A stretch of DNA of 64,000 nucleotides from Mesorhizobium sp. Root552. GTDB lineage: Bacteria; Pseudomonadota; Alphaproteobacteria; Rhizobiales; Rhizobiaceae. Under the pieces are notes generated by a model. The model was not told the DNA's origin and searched no databases. It worked only from the letters and a program-made list of their open reading frames with translations. A program made the translations under genes and the position numbers. Positions 35,379 to 44,253 of the stretch are shown here, one piece after another; within the stretch, counting starts at the first letter, position 1, and every line of letters begins with the position of its first letter. The DNA lies in assembly GCF_001427285.1 (NCBI RefSeq), contig NZ_LMFV01000012.1, forward strand, positions 27,469-91,468, in the 5' to 3' direction.

Positions 35379-37439
35379 ATGAATGTCAGGGTAGCCATCG
35401 ATACAGGCGGGACGTTCACCGATGTGGTGGCGATCGACCAACGCACGGGAGCGATCACGGCGATCAAGACGCCATCGACGCCGAGCGACCCGAGCGTCGG
35501 TCTGCTCGACGGTGTTCGCAAGGTTCTGGAGAAGGTCGGCGCCGAGCCGAAAGACCTCGCCATGCTGCTGCATGGCTCGACGGTCGCGACCAACGCCGTG
35601 CTCGAGCACAAGTTCGCCGGCCTCGGTCTGCTGGTGACGCGCGGTTTCCGCCACATGATCGAGATCGCGCGCCAGTCGGTGCCCGACGGCTACGGCAACT
35701 CCTTCTTCTGGGTGAAGCCGCCGCGGCTGGTGCCGCTGCACCTGGTGCGCGAGGTGCCCGGCCGCATGAAGTTCGACGGCAGCGAGCTCGAGCCGATCGA
35801 CGAGGAAGAGACGCTGAAAGCGGTGCGTGAGCTCGTCGAGGACGGTGTCAAGTGCATCGGCGTCTGCCTGCTGCACTCCTATGCCAACGACGAGCACGAG
35901 CGGCGCATTGGCGCGCTGATCGAGAAGCATTTTCCAGGCGTGTTCGTATCGCTTTCCTCGGTCGTGTTGCCGGAATACCGCGAATACGAGCGCGCCATGA
36001 CCACGCTGGTCGACGTGCTGGTGAAGCCCTATTGCAAGACCTACCTGCAGAGTGCGGCCGACCGGCTGCGTTCCCAGTCCGGCGACATCCCCTTCCTCAT
36101 CATGCAGTCGAACGGCGGCGTGGTGAAGCATTCGACGGCCGGCGAGAAGCCGGTGACGATGCTTCTCTCGGGTCCGGCCGCCGGCATCCTCGGTGCCATC
36201 CACATGGCGACGTTGGCCGGCTACGACAACATCCTCACCTCCGACGTCGGCGGCACCTCTACGGACATCTCCATCATCGAGAAGCAGATGCCGATGTACA
36301 CGTCGGAATCGATGATCGAACACTATCCGGTCAAGACACCGATGCTCGACATCGTTACCGTCGGCTCGGGCGGCGGCTCGATCGCCTGGACGGACCCCTA
36401 TGGCAGCCTGAAGGTTGGCCCGCAGAGCGCCGGCGCCGATCCCGGACCGATCTGCTACGGTCGCGGCGGCACCCAGCCGACCGTCACCGATGCGGCGATC
36501 GTGCTCGGCCGCCTGCCGACCGCGCTGATCGGCGGCGAGATCCAGCTCGACCTCGCTTCGGCGAAGAAGGCGTATGAGGAACTCGGCCGCCAGCACAACA
36601 TGAGCGCGGAAGAGGTCGCTGCCGGCGTACTGGAGATCGCCGCGGTCAACCAAGTGTTCGGTATCCGCAAAGTCACCACCTCTCGTGGCCGCGACCCCGG
36701 CAACTACGCCATGGTCGCCTTCGGCGGCGCCGGTGGCCTGTTCGCGACGGAAGTAGCCGATTTCCTCGGCATGAAGACCGTCATCTCGCCGCCCGATCCG
36801 GGTAACCTCTGCGCGCTCGGCCTGCACGTCTCCGACGTGCGCCGCGACTACATCCGCACCATGGTGCGACGGCAGTCCTCGGCCGACGTTGCCGAGATCG
36901 TCACGGCCTGGAATGCGCTTGCCGAGGAAGGCCGGCGCGACATTCGCGCCGAGGGTATCGCCGATGCTGACATCAAGATCGAGTACGTCGCCGACGTGCG
37001 CTACTTCGGCGAGGGCCATGAGGTGCAGGTCACCGCGCCTGAGGCCGTGTCGGGGGAGGCGGCGGTGGCGCATATATGGAAGGACTTCCATCGCGTCCAC
37101 GACGAGTCTTTCGGCTTCCACTACGAGGGCGAGCAGGACGTCGAACTGGTGAACCTGCGGGTTCGCGCCGTCGGCGTGCAGAACCGCCCGCAGATCAATG
37201 CCAGCGAGAAGTCGGGGCAGGCGGCGAAGCCGTTCGGTTCGCGCAAGGTCTACTGGAAGGGTGCCGGCTGGGTCGATAGTCCGCTCTACGAGCGCACCGA
37301 ACTTGTCGCCGGCCAGGCGATCCCGGGACCGGCCATCGTCCAGGAATACGGGTCGACCGTTGTCGTCCCCGGCGGCTGGACCTGCACGGCCGACCGCTAC
37401 CGGAACCTCATTCTCACCGCCAGGGAGACGCAGTCGTGA
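35379..37439 (+). CDS. hyuA: ATP-dependent hydantoinase/oxoprolinase subunit A
   Basis: 686 residues from the ATG at 35379. The frame opens earlier at 35343 but that runs through the operator. It is an actin-like ATPase of the Hydantoinase_A family with IDTGGTFTDVVAID, LLHGSTVATNAVLE, LSGPAAGILGA, SDVGGTSTDIS and GADPGPICYGRGG. With subunit B it opens N-methylhydantoin or 5-oxoproline rings at the cost of ATP. Related complexes carboxylate acetone or acetophenone. It overlaps hyuB by GTGA. With deaminase-like and hydroxylase genes upstream, ring opening is the likely role. Confidence 0.9.
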   Translation: MNVRVAIDTGGTFTDVVAIDQRTGAITAIKTPSTPSDPSVGLLDGVRKVLEKVGAEPKDLAMLLHGSTVATNAVLEHKFAGLGLLVTRGFRHMIEIARQSVPDGYGNSFFWVKPPRLVPLHLVREVPGRMKFDGSELEPIDEEETLKAVRELVEDGVKCIGVCLLHSYANDEHERRIGALIEKHFPGVFVSLSSVVLPEYREYERAMTTLVDVLVKPYCKTYLQSAADRLRSQSGDIPFLIMQSNGGVVKHSTAGEKPVTMLLSGPAAGILGAIHMATLAGYDNILTSDVGGTSTDISIIEKQMPMYTSESMIEHYPVKTPMLDIVTVGSGGGSIAWTDPYGSLKVGPQSAGADPGPICYGRGGTQPTVTDAAIVLGRLPTALIGGEIQLDLASAKKAYEELGRQHNMSAEEVAAGVLEIAAVNQVFGIRKVTTSRGRDPGNYAMVAFGGAGGLFATEVADFLGMKTVISPPDPGNLCALGLHVSDVRRDYIRTMVRRQSSADVAEIVTAWNALAEEGRRDIRAEGIADADIKIEYVADVRYFGEGHEVQVTAPEAVSGEAAVAHIWKDFHRVHDESFGFHYEGEQDVELVNLRVRAVGVQNRPQINASEKSGQAAKPFGSRKVYWKGAGWVDSPLYERTELVAGQAIPGPAIVQEYGSTVVVPGGWTCTADRYRNLILTARETQS

Positions 37440-39349
37440 GCAGCCAGAAGAAAGCGAAGCTCGGCCCGATTGAGCTGGAAGTCATCCACGGAACCATCCG
37501 TGCTGCCGAGTTGGAGATCGAGGCGGCGGTGGAGCGCACCGCGCGCTCGCCGATGATCCGCGATCAGCACGACTATCGCGTCGCGCTGTTCGATGCCAAG
37601 GGCCGCAAGCTGACCGGCCGATCCTATTCGGCGATCGTCGAGCCGGTGTTCGAATATTTCGGCGAGGACAAGATCTTCCCCGGCGATGTGTTTTTCTGGA
37701 ATGACCCGTATAATTCCTGCGGCGGCATCGGCCATGTGCCGGACCTGTGCACCACAGTGCCGATCTTCCACGAGGACAGGCTGATCGGCTTCAGTCAGGT
37801 GTTTGGCCATCACGACGACATCGGCGGTGCTGTGCCGGGAAGTCTGCCAGTGCACGCCACCGATAGCTGGATGGAGGGCGTGCTGATCCCGCCGATCAAG
37901 CTCTACGAGCGCGGCGTGCTCAACGAGGCCGCCTTCCGTATCATCACCCGCAATTCGCGCCTGGAGGATCACCTTGCCGGCGACCTCGACGCCGAGATCG
38001 GCGCCTGCAAGCTTGGCTCGCGCCGCATCGTCTCGCTGGCCGAACGCTATGGTGTCGAGACGCTGGAAGCCGCCTTCGAGCAGATCCTGAAGAACGCCGC
38101 CGAGATTTTCAGGCGCGAAATCCTGCCTAAGATCAAGGACGGCGTCTATCACTACGAGGACTATATCGAGGCCGATGGTGTCGAGGACGGCAAGATCCAC
38201 GCGCTGCGCCTCACCATGACCAAGACCGCCGACAAGATCGTGCTCGACTTCAACGGCACCGATCCGGAAGCCAAGGGGCCGATCAACTGGTCGCTGGATG
38301 AGGTCGAGGGCCGCTACTTCCGCAAATGGCTGGCGCCGGTGCTGCGCTCGCTTGCCGCCTCGCCGGAGCGCGCTGCCGAGATCGATTCCAACGAAGGCGT
38401 TCTGGACGTCATCGATGTGGTATTCCCGGAGAAGGGCACGCTGATCACGCCAACCTTCGGCAAGCCGACGGGCATGCGCTTCTTCCTGATGCTGCGCTCG
38501 CTCGGCGTGTTCGCCGCGTGTCTTTCCAAGGCGACGGACGGACGCATGCCGGCCGACCACGAGACGATCCGTATCTGGGGCCTGACCGGTGGCAAGAACC
38601 GCGACGACTTCTTCCTGTTCCGCGAGGTTCTCGGTGGCGGTGGCCCGGGACGGCCGTGGGCCGACGGCTCGGACGTCGTCCACATCGTGCCGAACTCGCG
38701 CAACCTGCCGGCCGAGTTCTCCGAGACGCGCTACCCGATCATGGTCGAGCAGCTTGCGCTCAAGGAGGATTCCGGCGGCGCCGGCTTCCGCCGCGGCGGC
38801 TTCGGTTACGACAAGAAGATCCGCGCTCTGGACGAATGCCGGCTGATCTCCAACGCCGATCGCTCGGTCCTGGGCTGCTATGGCGTCAACGGCGGCAAGA
38901 CCGGCCAGAACTACCAGATCTCGGTCATCGAGAACGGCAGCGAGACGATCTATCCCGGCATGTCGGATACGGTCGTGGTCCGGCCCGGCGCCTCAGTGCG
39001 CGTCGTCACCACCGGCGGTGGGGGCTGGGGCGACCCGCTGGCGCGTGAGGCCGACAAGGTGGTCTACGACCTGCAATGCGGCCTGATCTCGGAACGGAGT
39101 GCGCGCGACGATTACGGCGTCGCCGTTACGCTCAAGGGCCGCGAGTGGACCCACGACGCCACCCAGACCCAGGCCCGGCGCGAGAAGCTGCGCAAGGAGC
39201 GCGGCATCCCGCCGATGTTCGATCGCGGCGAGGCGTTCCGGGCCATGAAGGCCAAGGGCATGGTCCGCTACCCCGACAACTGGACGGACCCGGACGAGGG
39301 CTGGAGCGCCGTCGGCGAGGCGGCATCCTTGACCCAGGCTGCGGAGTAG
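37436..39349 (+). CDS. hyuB: ATP-dependent hydantoinase/oxoprolinase subunit B
   Basis: The protein has 637 residues, starting at GTG 37436 within the hyuA stop. It is a Hydantoinase_B protein with GDVFFWNDPYNSCGGIGHVPD, FGHHDDIGGAVPGSLP, GVLIPPIKLYERG and GGGGWGDPLAREA near the end. It normally pairs with HyuA as the hydrolytic subunit. It is longer than many HyuB proteins (about 520-600), with a charged C-terminal extension after residue 560 (QARREKLRKERGIPPMFDRG). The meaning of the extension is unknown. Confidence 0.9.
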   Translation: MSSQKKAKLGPIELEVIHGTIRAAELEIEAAVERTARSPMIRDQHDYRVALFDAKGRKLTGRSYSAIVEPVFEYFGEDKIFPGDVFFWNDPYNSCGGIGHVPDLCTTVPIFHEDRLIGFSQVFGHHDDIGGAVPGSLPVHATDSWMEGVLIPPIKLYERGVLNEAAFRIITRNSRLEDHLAGDLDAEIGACKLGSRRIVSLAERYGVETLEAAFEQILKNAAEIFRREILPKIKDGVYHYEDYIEADGVEDGKIHALRLTMTKTADKIVLDFNGTDPEAKGPINWSLDEVEGRYFRKWLAPVLRSLAASPERAAEIDSNEGVLDVIDVVFPEKGTLITPTFGKPTGMRFFLMLRSLGVFAACLSKATDGRMPADHETIRIWGLTGGKNRDDFFLFREVLGGGGPGRPWADGSDVVHIVPNSRNLPAEFSETRYPIMVEQLALKEDSGGAGFRRGGFGYDKKIRALDECRLISNADRSVLGCYGVNGGKTGQNYQISVIENGSETIYPGMSDTVVVRPGASVRVVTTGGGGWGDPLAREADKVVYDLQCGLISERSARDDYGVAVTLKGREWTHDATQTQARREKLRKERGIPPMFDRGEAFRAMKAKGMVRYPDNWTDPDEGWSAVGEAASLTQAAE

Positions 39350-39367
39350 GCTGAGGGACGGACGACC

Positions 39368-39393
39368 AAGGCGCTTCCTGAAGGAAGCGCCTT
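39368..39393. other. 12-base-pair hairpin between hyuB and the creatininase-like gene
   Basis: AAGGCGCTTCCT and its exact complement with only GA between them. No T-run follows, so it is more likely an RNA processing or stabilising hairpin than a full terminator. Confidence 0.5.
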
Positions 39394-39452
39394 CGGCACG
39401 AAAATGAGCCGATAAAGGCGCAAAGCGCCATAGTGCCAGGGAGATTACGATC

Positions 39453-40244
39453 ATGGAACGCCGCATGTCTTACATGACCCAGATGGAGATCGCCGACGCG
39501 ATCGCCACCGGCAGCGCAGTGATCGTGCCGACGGGCGCCACCGAGGCGCACGGCCCGCACATGCCCGTCGATACCGACACGCACCAGGTCGACCACATCG
39601 CCGTGCTGCTCGCCGAGCGCATCGACGCGATCGTGGCGCCGCCGGTCGCCTATGGCGTGTCGATGACCTTCGAGCATTTCCCTGGGACGATCTCGTTGTC
39701 GATCCCGACCTATCAGCTCATGCTGTTCGAGATCGGCGCGGCCTTGGTCAAACAGGGCTTCACCCACATCATCCTGCTCAACGGTAACCGCCCGAGCGGC
39801 ACCGCCAACGACCAGGTGGCGCGCCACATGGTCGACCAGCTCGACGGCGACCACGACTTCAAGGTCTCGGCCGTCAGCTATTGGGAACCGGCGGCCGATA
39901 AGATCCATGCGCTACGCAAGTCGGTCGTCGGCGGCATGGGCCATGGCTGCGAGTTGGAAGCCTCCTTCCAGCTCGCCACCCGGCCCGAGCTGGTTAAGAT
40001 GGAGCGGCTGAAGGGCGCCAAATACGGCCCCGTCGGCTGGGACCTGGTGGCGCCGACCAACCCGACGCGCACCTATGCGCGGCGGCCGCGCCCGGGTGCC
40101 GGCCATGCGGCAATCTTTGGCGACCCGACCGTGGCAACGGCGGAGATGGGCGAAAAGTCGATCGCGATCATCGTCGACGTGCTGGAACAGACCTTCAGGA
40201 ACCTGCAGGGCTCGTATCAGGACCGCAAAGACCAACCGGCCTGA
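39453..40244 (+). CDS. creatininase-family amidohydrolase-like protein with an altered metal site
   Basis: 263 residues, with the family start VIVPTGATEAHGPHMPVDTD supplying Glu31, His33 and Asp42. MGHGCELEASFQLATRP supplies the later His/Glu pair. The usual NGHGGN or NGHYEN motif, whose His binds metal, reads LNGNRPSGTAND (110-120), so the His is Asn112. I checked the codon (AAC). The family opens creatinine-like rings or hydrolyses cyclic amides with two metals. This protein may bind one metal, use another ligand or have a new reaction. It follows hyuB by about 100 bases, with a hairpin between them. Confidence 0.78.
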   Translation: MERRMSYMTQMEIADAIATGSAVIVPTGATEAHGPHMPVDTDTHQVDHIAVLLAERIDAIVAPPVAYGVSMTFEHFPGTISLSIPTYQLMLFEIGAALVKQGFTHIILLNGNRPSGTANDQVARHMVDQLDGDHDFKVSAVSYWEPAADKIHALRKSVVGGMGHGCELEASFQLATRPELVKMERLKGAKYGPVGWDLVAPTNPTRTYARRPRPGAGHAAIFGDPTVATAEMGEKSIAIIVDVLEQTFRNLQGSYQDRKDQPA

Positions 40245-40253
40245 AGCGGCCGG

Positions 40254-41099
40254 TCACGGATGCCAGCCAAGCTCGATCGAGAGCGTGTGCGTCATCAGCA
40301 GCAGCGCTTCCTTAAGCCCGTCCATCAGCGCCTGGTCGCGCGCCACCTTCTTGAGATAGACGAAGCTAACGCAGCCTACCGCCGTGCCCTTGCTGCCGAA
40401 CACCGGCGCAGCGATGGAGCCGGTGAAGCTCTGGACATCGCCCTCGGTCTGCGCGAACCCGGCCTTGCGCACCTCGTCCAGCCGCTGGCGCAGCACGGCG
40501 GGATCCGTGATGGTCAGCACGGTAAGCGGCTCGAGCGGCTCGGCGCAATAGGCGGCGACGAATTCCGGCGTCTCATGGGCCAGGAGCACGAGGCCCTTGG
40601 AGCCGGCGTGGAGCGGGATGTGGTAGCCGTACTGGGCCTTCGATATCTCCTGGAGCTGCCGCTTCTCGGCATGGATGACCACCGAGAAGCTGCCGATGCG
40701 CTCGACGATCTGCACGTCGACACCACGGATGTCGCGGTCGCGTGCGAGGTAGGAGATCGCTGCTTTCAGCATCTTGTTGTTGGCGAGATAGGCCGAGCCC
40801 AGATGCCACATCCGCGGCCCGATCTCGTAGTGCGAGGTCTCGGGATTAAGCATCAGGAACTGCGCCTTCTCCAATTTCTTCACGGTCCGGTGCGCCGTCG
40901 CCCAGGGAAGGTTCATGTCGCGCATGACGTCGACCACGCGACACGGCCTCGCCGCGATCAGGTCGAGTACCGCGAAGGAGCGTTCAAGCCCCTGCTTGGC
41001 CTCGGACGAGCGCGCATCCATCGCCGTCGGCTTTTCTACGCCGTAGTCGATCACCTGCAGGGTTTCCGTCCGTTCGTCCGTCGCTGTCTTCTTGGCCAT
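40254..41099 (-). CDS. IclR-family transcriptional regulator
   Basis: The 281 residues comprise a charged N-terminus, then an HTH_IclR domain at about 35-90 (GLERSFAVLDLIAAR, LPWATAHRTVKKLEKAQFL) and the IclR effector domain (SKGLVLLAHETPEF, FAQTEGDVQSFTGSIAAPVF). It converges with the creatininase-like gene and diverges from the amidase gene. A TATCC-type site lies 38 bases upstream of its start. It is the only DNA-binding regulator within 20953-42611, so it is the best candidate to control the catabolic genes and itself. Confidence 0.9.
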   Translation of the reverse strand: MAKKTATDERTETLQVIDYGVEKPTAMDARSSEAKQGLERSFAVLDLIAARPCRVVDVMRDMNLPWATAHRTVKKLEKAQFLMLNPETSHYEIGPRMWHLGSAYLANNKMLKAAISYLARDRDIRGVDVQIVERIGSFSVVIHAEKRQLQEISKAQYGYHIPLHAGSKGLVLLAHETPEFVAAYCAEPLEPLTVLTITDPAVLRQRLDEVRKAGFAQTEGDVQSFTGSIAAPVFGSKGTAVGCVSFVYLKKVARDQALMDGLKEALLLMTHTLSIELGWHP

Positions 41100-41136
41100 G
41101 GAAACCGTCTGCCGCTTATTCGTCCTGTAGACAAGC

Positions 41137-41153
41137 TATCCACTAAATCGATG
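41137..41153. promoter_or_regulatory. TATCC-type site between the iclR and amidase genes
   Basis: Read leftward it is CATCGATTTAGTGGATA, agreeing at 13 of 17 positions with TATCCGTATAGTGGATA. It stands 38 bases from the regulator start and 39 bases from the amidase start, suiting control of both. Confidence 0.5.
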
Positions 41154-41192
41154 ATTTACCAGCCGGCACCGGCACGATGAAGGAGCATTGAG

Positions 41193-42611
41193 ATGTGCCA
41201 GCCGCTTTGGGCCGAAGACGCAGTTACCATGGCAAGCCTGCTACGCGCGGGCGAGATCAGCCCCCTCGACTTGCTCGACGCGACTGAGGAGCGAGTGGCG
41301 GCAGTAAACCCGCTGGTCAACGCTCTCCCGACCCTCTGCTTCGACCGCGCGCGCCGGCGGCTCGGCGAGGGCGGCGACCTGTCGGGATCGACGCTTGGCG
41401 GACTACCGGTGCCGGTCAAGGATTCCTACGCGGTCGCCGGCGTGCGCACCACCTTCGGCTCGCGCGTCTATGCCGAGGCAGTGCCGGACCGGTCGGATTT
41501 TCTCGTCGAGGCACTGGAGGCGTCGGGCGGCATCGTCTTCGCCAAGTCGAACACACCTGAATTCGAAGCCGGCGCCAACACCTTCAATGATGTGTTTGGC
41601 GTCACCCGCAACCCGTGGAACACGCGCCTGTCGCCCGCCGGCTCGTCGGGCGGCGCGGCGGTGGCGGTGGCTACCGGCATGGCGGCGATCGCGCAGGGTT
41701 CGGACTTCGCCTGCTCGGTGCGCTATCCGGCCGCTTTTTGCGGCATCGTCGGCCTGCGGCCGAGTCCCGGCATCGTGCCACAGGGGCCGGGCGGGGTGCC
41801 GGGGCAGACGCTGTCAGTGATAGGTCCGCTGGCGCGCAGCGTGGCCGACACCGGCCTCGGGCTCCAGGCGATGGCTCGCTTCGATGCGCGCGACCCGCTG
41901 TCGCGGCCGATGCCGGCGATCGATTTCGCCGCTGCGGCACGGCAGCCGCGCAAGCCACGGTGTCTCGCCTTCTCCGTCGATCTCGGTGTCGCCGACATCG
42001 AGCCGGAGATCGCTGCGGTGATCACCGAGGCTGTGCGTCGGCTGGAACATATGGGTGCGACCGTCGCCGAAGCCGCGCCTGATCTTTCGGCTGCGGAGAC
42101 TGCTTTCCACACGCTCCGAGCCCACCAATTCGCATCGGCCCGCGGCGAATTGATCGACGGGCCTGAGCGGACGCTACTTAAGCCAGAGGTGATCTGGAAC
42201 ATCGAGCAGGGCCTGAAGCTTACCAGCGCCGACATCGCGGCCGCGGTGCGCGGTCAGGCGCGCAGCCGCGCCGCTCTGCTCGGCCTGCTTGAGCAGCACG
42301 GCTTCCTGATCGCCGCCGCAGCACCGGTCGCCGCCTTCCCGGTCGAGGAGCGGTATGTGGGGCGCATCGCCGGCCGCACTCTGGACAGCTATCTCGACTG
42401 GCTGGTGCTCGGCTACGCTATCACCATCACCGGTTGCCCCTCGATCACCATACCCTGCGGCTTCACTGCGGCTGGCTTGCCGGTTGGCTTGCAGATCGTC
42501 GCGCCGCCCTATAGCGAAGCCGAGTTGCTGTCTGTCGCGGCTTGGTGCGAAGACGCGCTCGGATGCCGAATGATCCGGCCGATCGATCCGCGCACCCCCG
42601 CGGGCGTTTGA
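41193..42611 (+). CDS. amidase of the amidase-signature family
   Basis: A 472-residue protein with the Ser-cisSer-Lys triad. The Lys is in GLPVPVKDSYAV, the cis-Ser in SPAGSSGGAAVAVATG and the nucleophile Ser in SDFACSVRYPAAF. The usual glycines of the last motif are partly replaced (ACSVR for GGSIR), as happens in divergent members. It hydrolyses a carboxamide to an acid and ammonia. It is divergent from the IclR gene and shares its operator region, so it probably acts late in the same pathway, for example on a ring-opened monoamide. It is not GatA, given its context and the absence of gatB and gatC. Confidence 0.87.
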   Translation: MCQPLWAEDAVTMASLLRAGEISPLDLLDATEERVAAVNPLVNALPTLCFDRARRRLGEGGDLSGSTLGGLPVPVKDSYAVAGVRTTFGSRVYAEAVPDRSDFLVEALEASGGIVFAKSNTPEFEAGANTFNDVFGVTRNPWNTRLSPAGSSGGAAVAVATGMAAIAQGSDFACSVRYPAAFCGIVGLRPSPGIVPQGPGGVPGQTLSVIGPLARSVADTGLGLQAMARFDARDPLSRPMPAIDFAAAARQPRKPRCLAFSVDLGVADIEPEIAAVITEAVRRLEHMGATVAEAAPDLSAAETAFHTLRAHQFASARGELIDGPERTLLKPEVIWNIEQGLKLTSADIAAAVRGQARSRAALLGLLEQHGFLIAAAAPVAAFPVEERYVGRIAGRTLDSYLDWLVLGYAITITGCPSITIPCGFTAAGLPVGLQIVAPPYSEAELLSVAAWCEDALGCRMIRPIDPRTPAGV

Positions 42612-42839
42612 CGAAAGCGAGGCTGGTTCGGACCGGGCGGGATAGCGCCCTAAATTGCCACTGCATGTTCAGGCGATTTCGTGGTGTGCTCAATCTGCCG
42701 CCGTGCCGTCGGCCTTTAGGGACAAGCTAAGCACTGCAACATGAAATCGTAATTTTCGCGTTCCGGCCCCTCGGCTAAACCAGCGTCAGACCTCTGCGGT
42801 TCCCAAGGAAACCGTGGAGAGCCAAAAAAGGACGCACAA

Positions 42840-44114
42840 ATGCCGGTTGAAAAAATAGACACGCTTGTTGTTGGTGCTGGCCAGGCAGGAGTGGCTATGA
42901 GCGAGCACCTGACCAAGGCTGGCGTGCCGCATCTGGTGCTGGAGCGGGCGCGCATCGCCGAGCGCTGGCGCTCCGAGCGTTGGGATTCGCTGGTTGCCAA
43001 CGGCCCGGCCTGGCACGACCGCTTTCCTGGCATGGAATTCCAGGGCGACGGCCCCGACGACTTCGTCGCCAAGGAAAAGGTCGCGGACTATTTCGTCGCC
43101 TATGCGGACATGATCGCAGCGCCGATCCGCTGCGGCGTGGAGGTGAAGGAAGTGCGCAGGCATGCCGGTCGCCCCGGCTTCCGGGTCGAGACTTCTGAAG
43201 GCGTGATCGAGGCCAACAGCGTCATTGCCGCGACCGGACCGTTCCAGCGCCCGGTCACGCCGGCGCTGGTTCCCGAAAGCGCCGGTCTCTTGCAGATGCA
43301 TTCCAATTCCTATCGCAATCCGGAGCAGCTGCCCGCTGGCGCGGTGCTGGTGGTGGGCGCCGGATCGTCCGGCGTGCAGATCGCCGACGAACTGTTGCGC
43401 GCCGGCAAGCGCGTCTACCTTTCGGTCGGTCCGCACGACCGGCCGCCAAGGGCCTATCGCGGACGGGATTTCTGCTGGTGGCTGGGCGTGCTCGGCAAAT
43501 GGGACGCCGAAACGCCGGGACCGGGCACGGAGCACGTCACCATCGCGGTGAGCGGTGCGCGGGGCGGCCAGACGGTCGATTTCCGACGCCTTGCCGCAGA
43601 AGGCATGACGCTTGTCGGCCGCACGGAATCCTACAAGGACGGCGTGATCAAATTCGCGCCCGATCTGGTCGAGAACGTCTCGCGCGGCGATGCCAATCTG
43701 ATGTCGCTGCTGGACGAAGCCGACGCTTATGTGGCCCGCAACGGCGTCGATCTCCCGCAGGAGCCGGAGGCGCGCAAGCTGCTGCCGGATCCGGAATGCA
43801 TGACCAACCCCATCCTCGAATTGAACCTTTACGACGCCGGGATCACCTCTATCATCTGGGCGACTGGCTATGCGGTGGACTATAGCTGGCTGAAGGTCGA
43901 TGCCTTCGACGACAAGGGCAGGCCGAAGCACCAGCGCGGCGTGTCGGCTGAACCTGGCATCTATTTCCTCGGCCTGCCGTGGCAGTCGCGACGGGGCTCG
44001 AGCTTCATCTGGGGCGTCTGGCATGACGCCAAGCATCTGGCCGACCGCATCTCGACGCAGCGCAAGTATCTTGCCTATCACGCCGCCGCCAAGCGCCAGA
44101 CCGAGGACGCATAG
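42840..44114 (+). CDS. flavin-dependent monooxygenase-like protein (FMO/CzcO/YUCCA type)
   Basis: 424 residues with two dinucleotide-binding motifs: VVGAGQAGVAMSEHL (residues 11-25, FAD) and VVGAGSSGVQIADEL (about 175-190, NADPH). LQMHSNSYRNP sits where the FMO fingerprint lies, and IIWATGY occurs near the C-terminus. Such enzymes hydroxylate soft nucleophiles such as amines or sulfides, or perform oxidative decarboxylation. It stands alone between the amidase and the RidA leader, each gap being over 200 bases. It probably belongs to the amine catabolic region that follows. Substrate unknown. Confidence 0.82.
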   Translation: MPVEKIDTLVVGAGQAGVAMSEHLTKAGVPHLVLERARIAERWRSERWDSLVANGPAWHDRFPGMEFQGDGPDDFVAKEKVADYFVAYADMIAAPIRCGVEVKEVRRHAGRPGFRVETSEGVIEANSVIAATGPFQRPVTPALVPESAGLLQMHSNSYRNPEQLPAGAVLVVGAGSSGVQIADELLRAGKRVYLSVGPHDRPPRAYRGRDFCWWLGVLGKWDAETPGPGTEHVTIAVSGARGGQTVDFRRLAAEGMTLVGRTESYKDGVIKFAPDLVENVSRGDANLMSLLDEADAYVARNGVDLPQEPEARKLLPDPECMTNPILELNLYDAGITSIIWATGYAVDYSWLKVDAFDDKGRPKHQRGVSAEPGIYFLGLPWQSRRGSSFIWGVWHDAKHLADRISTQRKYLAYHAAAKRQTEDA

Positions 44115-44175
44115 GCCCTGAATGTCGAAGACGGGCAGCGCCGCCACGGCCTGCCTGTCTGGCCGCCTGCGCTGA

Positions 44176-44190
44176 TTAGGAGCGTCCTTA
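44176..44190. promoter_or_regulatory. LysR-type box, site A, upstream of ridA
   Basis: GATTAGG-AGCGT-CCTTAGC, an imperfect palindrome with the T-N11-A core of LysR-type sites. It lies 141 bases upstream of the RidA start. Related sites are at 49223-49237 and 54297-54311. Confidence 0.5.
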
Positions 44191-44253
44191 GCAGCGATGA
44201 GAAAGACACTTCTTTCAAACCCTGCCCACGTCGTGAAAACATGACCCCACATG

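Noticed and set aside
35346..37121. 591-codon leftward frame opposite hyuA
   Set aside because: Antisense to a gene with complete hydantoinase A motifs; no ribosome binding site or family match.
35379..39349. HyuA/HyuB as acetone or acetophenone carboxylase
   Set aside because: The family overlap is real, but the small third subunit of acetone carboxylase is absent and the neighbours (deaminase-like, XDH, amidase) favour ring opening.
41193..42611. Amidase as GatA of the Asp/Glu-tRNA amidotransferase
   Set aside because: No gatB or gatC nearby, the nucleophile motif is divergent, and the gene shares control elements with catabolic genes.
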